A stretch of 5,319 bases of DNA from Halieaceae bacterium (lineage in GTDB: Bacteria > Pseudomonadota > Gammaproteobacteria > Pseudomonadales > Halieaceae), in the NCBI GenBank assembly GCA_009886815.1, contig QXYP01000279.1, forward strand, positions 2,124 through 7,442. Direction: 5' to 3'. Below, one piece after another: positions 1 through 5,319 of the stretch. Position 1 is the first letter of the stretch. Each line of letters starts with the position of its first letter. The notes beneath the pieces were generated by a model that was not told where the DNA came from, ran no database searches, and saw nothing but the letters and a program-made list of their open reading frames with translations. The position numbers and the translations under genes were made by a program.

Positions 1-1
1 C

Positions 2-1282
2 GCATTGTTGGGAACACAGTTCACGACCGAGGAAGCCGCAGAAGCGGATGCGAATTTGCAGATCGGTGATGTGCACGAAGAGATCATTGAAAACGCCGAT
101 TTTGGGCGCATTGCAGCACAGACCGCCAAGCAGGTTATCGTGCAGCGTGTGCGTGATGCCGAGCGTGCGCAAATTGTTGATTTATATCGAGATCGTATTG
201 GCGAGCTTCTGGCGGGGATTGTTAAGAAAGTGACCCGCGACAATGTCATCGTTGATTTGGGCAACAACGCTGAGGGCTTATTGCCCAGGGGTGAGCTGGT
301 GGGCAGGGAGACCTTCCGCATCAACGATCGCGTTCGTGCCATATTGAGCGAGATCAATACTGAGTCTCGCGGGCCCCAGCTGGTTATGTCTAGAGCTTGC
401 CGTGAAATGCTGACTGAGCTATTTAAAATTGAAGTGCCGGAAATATCTGAAGGCGTTATTCAAATCCGTGCTGCGGCTCGGGATCCGGGGTCTCGAGCCA
501 AGATCGCAGTGAAGACCGGAGACCAGCGTATCGACCCTGTTGGCGCATGCGTTGGAATGCGCGGCTCGCGGGTACAAGCCGTGTCAAACGAACTCGATAA
601 CGAGCGTGTTGATATTATTCTTTGGGATGACAACCCAGCTCAGCTAGTCATCAATGCTATGTCTCCTGCGGAAGTGGAGTCCATTGTCGTTGATGAAGAT
701 AGCAACACCATGGAAGTTGCCGTCGCGGAAGATAATTTGGCTCAGGCTATTGGTCGTGGAGGGCAAAATGTGCGCCTCGCGTCAGACCTAACAGGCTGGA
801 CGATTAATGTGATGAGCACTGACGAGGCTGTTGAACGTCAGGAGGCTGAGGCCGGCGAAATTATAGAAACCTTCATGAACGCTCTCGATGTCGATGAAGA
901 TGTTGCAGTTGTCTTGGTCGAAGAGGGGTTCACAACCCTTGACGAGGTAGCGTATGTGCCTCTTGAGGAAATGATGGGAATCGAAGGTTTCGATGAGGCG
1001 ATATCCGAAGAGCTTCGTGCCCGTGCTAAGGACGCCCTGCTGACAATGGCCATCGCAACAGAAGAAAAGTTGGATGTAGAGCCTGCGGAAGATCTGCTGA
1101 CGATGGAAGGGATGGAGCGACACTTGGCATTTGTGCTCGCGAGTCGAGGCATCGTAACGATGGAAGATCTCGCCGAACAAGGCGTTGACGATTTGATGGA
1201 CATAGAAGATATGACAGAAGAGCGAGCGGGAGAGTTAATTATGACCGCTCGAGCACCTTGGTTTGCAGAGGAAGAAGCCTAA
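2..1282 (+). CDS. nusA: Transcription termination/antitermination protein NusA (5'-partial)
   Basis: NusA binds RNA polymerase and nascent RNA in the cytoplasm, modulating pausing, intrinsic and Rho termination, and antitermination. The reading frame is already open at the window edge. By recalled alignment to E. coli NusA (495 aa), about 70 N-terminal residues are missing, so the TTG at 5 is an internal Leu codon, not a start. Numbering from that TTG, residues 1-62 are the end of the RNAP-binding N-domain ([15 protein letters not shown]), about 64-130 the S1 domain (DLGNNAEG), and about 155-275 two KH domains with GMRG at 184-187 and GRGG at 250-253. Acidic repeats AR1 (about 287-347) and AR2 (about 358-420) follow, ending in WFAEEEA. 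AR2 contacts the RNAP alpha C-terminal domain in E. coli, and the two-repeat form is typical of gammaproteobacteria. The S1-KH linker reads SRACREML where SRxxPEML is usual, a minor variation. The stop is TAA, 53 bp before infB. Confidence 0.98.
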   Translation, partial: ALLGTQFTTEEAAEADANLQIGDVHEEIIENADFGRIAAQTAKQVIVQRVRDAERAQIVDLYRDRIGELLAGIVKKVTRDNVIVDLGNNAEGLLPRGELVGRETFRINDRVRAILSEINTESRGPQLVMSRACREMLTELFKIEVPEISEGVIQIRAAARDPGSRAKIAVKTGDQRIDPVGACVGMRGSRVQAVSNELDNERVDIILWDDNPAQLVINAMSPAEVESIVVDEDSNTMEVAVAEDNLAQAIGRGGQNVRLASDLTGWTINVMSTDEAVERQEAEAGEIIETFMNALDVDEDVAVVLVEEGFTTLDEVAYVPLEEMMGIEGFDEAISEELRARAKDALLTMAIATEEKLDVEPAEDLLTMEGMERHLAFVLASRGIVTMEDLAEQGVDDLMDIEDMTEERAGELIMTARAPWFAEEEA

Positions 1283-1335
1283 TTTTTATCAGGTTAAATC
1301 CATATAAACCAAGTCTGACGGATCAGGAGTAACAC
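1283..1335 (+). other. nusA-infB intergenic spacer
   Basis: This 53-bp spacer is AT-rich in its first half. It contains a T-run at 1283-1287 directly after the nusA stop, a possible weak 4-bp stem (GGTT 1292-1295 with AACC 1307-1310, 11-nt loop), and the infB Shine-Dalgarno near its end. The stem is too short and lacks a following U-tract, so it is not a terminator. TATAAA at 1303-1308 resembles a -10 box, but no good -35 element lies about 17 bp upstream. The simplest reading is an untranslated linker within one operon mRNA. Confidence 0.7.
1325..1329 (+). promoter_or_regulatory. infB ribosome binding site
   Basis: AGGAG lies 6 nt upstream of the ATG at 1336, a near-ideal Shine-Dalgarno and spacing. 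It fixes the infB start and is the clearest ribosome binding site in the window. Confidence 0.85.
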
Positions 1336-4089
1336 ATGGCACAGACAGTAGAACAGCTAGCCGAGACGGTGGGTGCCTCCGTCGAGAGATTGCTGTCGCA
1401 AATGAAAGAGGCGGGTCTAACGCACTCAGCTGCAGAGGAAGAGGTCTCGGAGGAGGATAAGCAAACCCTCTTGGCCGCTCTAAAGCGCAGTCATGGAGAG
1501 GGTGAAGCCGCGCCTCGTAAAATTACGCTCAAGCGCAAACAGCTCAGCACGTTGCGAACCGGTGGCAGTGGCAAGCGCACGGTGAACGTTGAGGTCCGTA
1601 AGAAGCGTACCTATGTAAAACGCGACGAGCAGGAAGCGATTGCTGAGGCCCCGGGAGAAGACGTTGACGCGTCTGCGGTTACAGGTGAAGGCGCGGTCAA
1701 CGACACCTCTGCTGGCGCCGAGTTGGGTGCAGGACCGGCGACTGACACACCAGAATCTATTACCGATGTCGCGGCTGCTGATGGCGCCTCTAGCGATAGC
1801 GGTGTGGCAGCGACTGATGTCGACCTGGAAGCTGAGGCGGCCATTGCCATAGCTGCCGCGGCTGAAGCGGATGATGAAGACCTAGCTAATCTTGACCCTG
1901 AAGTTTTGCGCCAGCGTGCAACAGCGCGTCGCAAAGCCGAGGAAGAGCAACGCAAACAGGCGCTAGAGGTTGCTGCCCAGGAGCGCAAAAAAGAAGAGCA
2001 GCGTAAGATTGATGAGGCCAAACTTCAACAGGCAGAGGCTACTAAGCAATCAGCATCACCTGGAGAGCCCGATGCGGATCGCAAACCGAAGCGCATGCAC
2101 GACGCACCTGCAGCGCGCACGACTCGCGAAGACGCGGATCGGAAGAAGCCGGGTCGTGGACGTCTTGGTAGAGCCTCTATTGCGGGAGCACGAGGTAAAC
2201 AGCGCGGTCACAATCTATCAATGAGTGACATTGAAGCCGCAGAGGGCGGCGCAGGACGTCGCCGTGGTGGCCGACGGAAGAAAGGTCACGAAGAGCACTC
2301 TAAGCACGGGTTTGCCCAACCAACCGAAAAAATTGTCTACGATGTGAATGTTCCTGAGAACATTTCGGTGGGAGAACTCTCACAGCAAATGGCGGTAAAA
2401 GCGGGCGTGGTCATCAAGGAATTGATGCGCCTAGGTGTTATGGCCACGATCAACCAGATGGTCGATCAGGACACAGCGTCTCTTGTTATTGAGGAACTGG
2501 GCCACAGGGTTCGATTGGTGAGTGAGGATGAGCTTGAGGACAAGCTCGAAGAAACCATGGCTAGCCAGGAGGGTACGCTTACGCCGCGTGCGCCTGTGGT
2601 CACGGTTATGGGCCACGTTGACCATGGCAAGACTTCCTTACTGGACCACATCCGTAAAACGAAGGTCGCCAGTGGTGAAGCGGGCGGCATTACACAGCAT
2701 ATAGGGGCCTATCACGTCGAGACGGATCAGGGAATGATTACGTTCCTTGATACGCCGGGGCACGCCGCGTTCACGTCTATGCGCGCGCGGGGTGCACGAT
2801 CTACAGACATCGTTATTTTGGTGGTTGCCGCAGATGATGGCGTTATGCCGCAAACTGAAGAGGCTATTCAGCACGCCCGGGCGGCAGAAGTGCCTCTGGT
2901 CGTGGCGGTCAACAAAATTGATAAAGAAGCAGCAGATCCCGACCGGGTCAAAAATGAACTTGCGGCTAAAGACGTCATTCCCGAAGACTGGGGTGGTGAC
3001 ACACAGTTTATTGAGGTGTCAGCTCAGACCGGCCAGGGTATCGACGCGTTGCTCGATGCCTTATTACTCCAGTCGGAGCTGTTAGAGCTGCAGGCCCCTA
3101 GAGACACTGCGGGGCAGGGTATTGTGATTGAGTCGCGTCTCGACAAGGGACGTGGTTCGGTGGCATCGCTTTTGGTTCAGCAAGGTACGCTGCGTCAAGG
3201 TGATATTGTTTTGGCAGGACTGCAGTATGGCCGTGTGCGTGCCATGCTGGATGAGTCTTCACAGCCTATTGACGATGCAGGTCCCAGTATTCCGGTAGAG
3301 ATTTTAGGCCTCGACGGTACGCCCGATGCGGGTGACTCTTTTGTCGTAGTCGAAAGTGAAAAGCGGGCTCGAGAGATTGCTGAAAGCCGCTCTGAGAAGT
3401 TGCGCTCTAATCGATTGGCGCGCCAGCAAGCTGCCAAACTCGACAATATGTTTGAGTCGATGACTGCCGGTGAACGAAAAGTGTTGAACCTTGTTATCAA
3501 GGCCGATGTACGCGGTTCTCTTGAGGCGCTACAGGGAGCACTGAGTGACCTGGGTAATGATGAGGTCAAAGTGAATGTTGTCGCCAGCGGGGTCGGTGGA
3601 TTGACAGAGTCCGACGTCAGTCTGGCACTCACCTCTGAAGCCATTATGTTCGGCTTTAATGTGCGCGCCGATTCGGGTGCGCGTCGACTTGCAGAGCAGG
3701 AAGGCGTGGAGGTTCGCTACTACAAAGTAATTTATGACTTAATTGATGATGTCAGATCGGCGCTCAGTGGTTTGTTGTCGCCAGAGCTTCGTGAAGAAAT
3801 TATTGGTATTGCTGAGGTCCGGGACGTGTTCCGGTCGCCAAAGTTTGGTCAAATCGCTGGCTGTATGGTGACCGAGGGAACCGTGTATCGCGCTAAGCCT
3901 ATTCGAGTGCTTCGGGACAATATTGTTATTTATGAAGGTGAGCTCGAGTCACTCAGGCGCTTCAAAGACGATGCGAGCGAAGTCCGCAATGGTGTGGAGT
4001 GTGGTATTGGTGTGAAAAACTATACCGACGTTAAAGTAGGTGACCTCATTGAAGTCTTTGACGTCAACGAGATCGCACGATCACTCTGA
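1336..4089 (+). CDS. infB: Translation initiation factor IF-2
   Basis: IF2 is the GTPase that recruits fMet-tRNA to the 30S subunit and promotes 50S joining. The protein is complete at 917 aa (E. coli 890). Residues 1-52 form the IF2-associated N-terminal module ([14 protein letters not shown]). About 60-97 is a conserved basic segment ([21 protein letters not shown]). About 100-185 is a low-complexity Ala/Asp/Glu-rich stretch, 188-236 a highly charged probable helix/coiled coil, and 247-316 a basic Arg/Gly/Lys-rich region. About 330-400 is the conserved IF2-N domain. The G domain has G1 GHVDHGKTS (426-434), G2 GGITQHIGA (450-458), G3 DTPGH (472-476), G4 NKID (526-529) and G5 SAQ (562-564), so all GTPase motifs are intact. 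A beta-barrel domain II (about 592-680), a linker helix, C1 (about 705-800) and the fMet-tRNA-binding C2 domain (about 815-912, ECGIGVKNY at 888-896) follow. The ATG start is supported by AGGAG. The TGA stop directly precedes rbfA, suggesting coupled translation. Confidence 0.99.
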   Translation: MAQTVEQLAETVGASVERLLSQMKEAGLTHSAAEEEVSEEDKQTLLAALKRSHGEGEAAPRKITLKRKQLSTLRTGGSGKRTVNVEVRKKRTYVKRDEQEAIAEAPGEDVDASAVTGEGAVNDTSAGAELGAGPATDTPESITDVAAADGASSDSGVAATDVDLEAEAAIAIAAAAEADDEDLANLDPEVLRQRATARRKAEEEQRKQALEVAAQERKKEEQRKIDEAKLQQAEATKQSASPGEPDADRKPKRMHDAPAARTTREDADRKKPGRGRLGRASIAGARGKQRGHNLSMSDIEAAEGGAGRRRGGRRKKGHEEHSKHGFAQPTEKIVYDVNVPENISVGELSQQMAVKAGVVIKELMRLGVMATINQMVDQDTASLVIEELGHRVRLVSEDELEDKLEETMASQEGTLTPRAPVVTVMGHVDHGKTSLLDHIRKTKVASGEAGGITQHIGAYHVETDQGMITFLDTPGHAAFTSMRARGARSTDIVILVVAADDGVMPQTEEAIQHARAAEVPLVVAVNKIDKEAADPDRVKNELAAKDVIPEDWGGDTQFIEVSAQTGQGIDALLDALLLQSELLELQAPRDTAGQGIVIESRLDKGRGSVASLLVQQGTLRQGDIVLAGLQYGRVRAMLDESSQPIDDAGPSIPVEILGLDGTPDAGDSFVVVESEKRAREIAESRSEKLRSNRLARQQAAKLDNMFESMTAGERKVLNLVIKADVRGSLEALQGALSDLGNDEVKVNVVASGVGGLTESDVSLALTSEAIMFGFNVRADSGARRLAEQEGVEVRYYKVIYDLIDDVRSALSGLLSPELREEIIGIAEVRDVFRSPKFGQIAGCMVTEGTVYRAKPIRVLRDNIVIYEGELESLRRFKDDASEVRNGVECGIGVKNYTDVKVGDLIEVFDVNEIARSL

Positions 4090-4095
4090 TTGCCT

Positions 4096-4494
4096 GTGGC
4101 TAAAGATTACAGTCGGACGCAACGTATTGGGGATTCTTTGCAGCAGGAGCTTGCTCGATTGCTGCAATTCACCCTCAGTGACCCTCGGCTAAAAATGGTG
4201 AGCGTGACGGGGGTTGATGTCAGTCGTGACCTCTCCCATGCAAAGGTATTTTTTACGCAGATGGGCGTCGACGATGCGCAGGCGGCTGCGGCGACCACCG
4301 CTGCGTTAGATCGTGCCAGCGGCTTCTTGCGATCAGAGATTGCCAGGACGGCAACACTGCGCACAGTGCCTAAATTGCGCTTCTGCTTTGACGAGAGCGT
4401 TGGGCGTGGTCGAGCTATGGAGGCCCTCATACGCGATGTTCGGGCTGCAGATAGTGAGCTCGGTGATCAGCCAGACAGCCCAGAGGGTGATTAG
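4096..4494 (+). CDS. rbfA: 30S ribosome-binding factor RbfA
   Basis: RbfA is a small cytoplasmic KH-fold protein that binds immature 30S subunits near the 16S rRNA 5' helix. It is needed for late 30S maturation and cold adaptation in E. coli. From the GTG at 4096 the product is 132 aa (E. coli 133) and begins MAKDYSRTQRIGD, matching the usual family N-terminus. Family signatures are SDPRL (28-32), the VTGVDVSRDLSHAKVFF block (37-53), ASGFLR (74-79, containing the helix-kink Ala of the RbfA KH variant) and VPKLRFCFDES (91-101). The tail is short and acidic. An in-frame TTG at 4090 abuts the infB TGA and would add two residues (MP then V). I prefer GTG from the protein alignment, but neither start has a recognisable Shine-Dalgarno, so translation probably depends on ribosomes finishing infB. 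The gene ends with TAG, two bases before truB. Confidence 0.96.
   Translation: MAKDYSRTQRIGDSLQQELARLLQFTLSDPRLKMVSVTGVDVSRDLSHAKVFFTQMGVDDAQAAAATTAALDRASGFLRSEIARTATLRTVPKLRFCFDESVGRGRAMEALIRDVRAADSELGDQPDSPEGD
4483..4491 (+). promoter_or_regulatory. truB ribosome binding site inside the rbfA 3' end
   Basis: GAGGGTGAT resembles the anti-Shine-Dalgarno complement GAGGTGAT with one extra G. Either GAGG (10 nt before the GTG at 4497) or GGTGAT (5 nt before) could pair with 16S rRNA. It lies in the last codons of rbfA, consistent with translational coupling, and supports the GTG start of truB. Confidence 0.6.
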
Positions 4495-4496
4495 CG

Positions 4497-5319
4497 GTGG
4501 CAAGGCGGCGGCGGGGTCGTCCCGTCAATGGGATTTTAATCCTGGATAAGCCCCTGGGCCTAACATCAAACGCCGCACTGCAAACCTGTAAACGTTTATT
4601 TGATGCCGCCAAAGCCGGCCACACGGGCAGTTTGGACCCACTGGCAACAGGGGTTCTTCCCTTGTGCTTTGGAGAGGCTACTAAATTCTCACAGTTTGTG
4701 CTGGATGCCGACAAGGCCTATACCAGCACTTTCGTACTGGGCGTTGGTACCGACACCCTGGACGTGGAGGGTGAAATTACGGCAAGAGCCGATGCCTGCG
4801 CAGTCGATGAAAGCACTGTGAGAAAGGCGATGTCGGCGCTGACTGGCGCTATTGAGCAGGTGCCACCCATGTATTCGGCCATAAAGCGTAATGGCCAGCC
4901 GCTCTACAAGCTGGCTAGGCAAGGCGTAGAAGTGGAGCGTGCCTCGCGCCTTGTGACTATTCATGAATTTGAGTGTCTGGCCTTTCGGCCCGGTGCGGCT
5001 GCCGAGGTCGATGTAGCAGTTCGCTGTTCCAAGGGCACTTATATTCGTAGTTTGGCTGAGGCTTTGGGTGAAAAAATGGGGCTGCCAGCACACGTTGGTG
5101 CTTTGCGGCGCACCTTGGCCGGCCCCTACGCGTTGCAGGAGTCCATTTCTCTTGAGAGGCTCGAACAAGTAGCCGTCACTGCGGCAGAGAGCCTGGATGG
5201 CTTCTTGTGTCCAATGGACGGGCCTTTACAAGCATTGCCCCCAGTAATCTTGGTTGAGTCCTCTACTTTTTACTTACAAAGAGGTCAGCCCGTGCTGGTG
5301 CCAAATGCCCCTAAAAATG
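4497..5319 (+). CDS. truB: tRNA pseudouridine(55) synthase TruB (3'-partial)
   Basis: TruB isomerises uridine 55 in the T-loop of elongator tRNAs to pseudouridine and also helps tRNA folding. The frame opens at GTG 4497, two bases after the rbfA stop, and stays open for 274 codons to the window end. By recalled comparison with E. coli TruB (314 aa), roughly 35-45 C-terminal residues are missing. The N-terminus MARRRRGRPVNG matches the family's basic start followed by NGILILDKP (11-19). The catalytic motif is GHTGSLDPLATG (41-52) with nucleophile Asp47, equivalent to E. coli Asp48. The active-site Tyr is in DKAY (Tyr75), and motif VPPMYSAIK (122-130) and motif CSKGTYIRSL (177-186) are present. 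PMDGPL (239-244) begins the C-terminal region that contains the PUA-like RNA-binding domain, which is cut here. No frameshift or missing catalytic residue is visible. rpsO would be expected next downstream in many relatives. Confidence 0.98.
   Translation, partial: MARRRRGRPVNGILILDKPLGLTSNAALQTCKRLFDAAKAGHTGSLDPLATGVLPLCFGEATKFSQFVLDADKAYTSTFVLGVGTDTLDVEGEITARADACAVDESTVRKAMSALTGAIEQVPPMYSAIKRNGQPLYKLARQGVEVERASRLVTIHEFECLAFRPGAAAEVDVAVRCSKGTYIRSLAEALGEKMGLPAHVGALRRTLAGPYALQESISLERLEQVAVTAAESLDGFLCPMDGPLQALPPVILVESSTFYLQRGQPVLVPNAPKN

Noticed and set aside
5..7. TTG as the start codon of the nusA frame
   Set aside because: The frame is open upstream to the window edge (GCA at 2-4), and the protein aligns from about residue 70 of NusA. 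This is an internal leucine codon of a truncated gene.
1280..1308. Internal promoter with -10 TATAAA (1303-1308)
   Set aside because: The sequence about 17 bp upstream (TAATTT) is a poor -35 match, and TTGCAG at 1263-1268 is too far away (34 bp). Chance AT-richness explains it.
1283..1310. Intrinsic terminator after nusA
   Set aside because: The T-run comes before, not after, the only stem, and that stem is 4 bp with an 11-nt loop. Readthrough into infB is expected for this operon.
1984..1996. A-rich run (CGC AAA AAA GAA) in infB as a programmed -1 frameshift site
   Set aside because: In the zero frame the heptamer would be C AAA AAA, which does not fit X XXY YYZ, and the full-length IF2 frame continues intact with all conserved domains downstream.
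1611..2021. 136-codon minus-strand ORF (and similar minus-strand ORFs at 788-1203, 3195-3644, 4107-4430 and 4689-5168)
   Set aside because: All lie antisense to well-conserved genes, have biased low-complexity or non-protein-like translations, and lack recognisable motifs or start signals. They are shadows of the real coding frames.
1804..2223. Internal infB start giving a short IF2 isoform (IF2-beta type), for example GTG at 1804, ATG at 2095 or ATG at 2221
   Set aside because: E. coli infB uses internal starts, but none of these in-frame candidates has a Shine-Dalgarno-like sequence at suitable spacing. An isoform cannot be supported from the sequence alone.

Overview
The window is a stretch of a conserved bacterial transcription/translation operon. 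It holds four genes, all on the + strand and almost touching: nusA (5' end cut off), infB, rbfA and truB (3' end cut off). The order nusA-infB-rbfA-truB is the classic order of the operon that in Escherichia coli runs rimP-nusA-infB-rbfA-truB-rpsO-pnp. The protein sequences look gammaproteobacterial: NusA has the two C-terminal acidic repeats, IF2 is long (917 aa) with an IF2-associated N-terminal module, and RbfA begins MAKDYSRTQRIGD, close to Pseudomonas-type RbfA. From memory of related sequences, a marine gammaproteobacterium near the Cellvibrionales/Halieaceae (OM60/NOR5) is plausible, but no rRNA or other decisive marker is present.

Layout: 2-1282 is nusA, missing about its first 70 residues. 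1283-1335 is a 53-bp AT-rich spacer carrying the infB ribosome binding site. 1336-4089 is infB. rbfA follows at 4096-4494 (GTG) or from a TTG at 4090 that abuts the infB stop. truB starts with GTG at 4497, two bases after the rbfA stop, and runs off the end of the window at residue 274. There is no gene-free stretch over 300 bases. I saw no tRNA, rRNA, mobile element, CRISPR array, strong terminator or convincing promoter.

How the genes work together: NusA modulates RNA polymerase pausing, termination and antitermination, including on rRNA operons. IF2 places initiator fMet-tRNA on the 30S subunit and drives 50S joining. RbfA matures the 30S subunit around the 16S 5' end. TruB makes pseudouridine 55 in the tRNA T-loop. 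Tight spacing suggests one polycistronic mRNA with translational coupling from infB into rbfA and truB.

This is an ordinary, highly conserved housekeeping region, and I found no credible new system. The points worth a second look are small: an ambiguous non-ATG rbfA start with no visible Shine-Dalgarno, two non-ATG starts in succession, the nusA-infB spacer, and the variable low-complexity N-terminal region of IF2.
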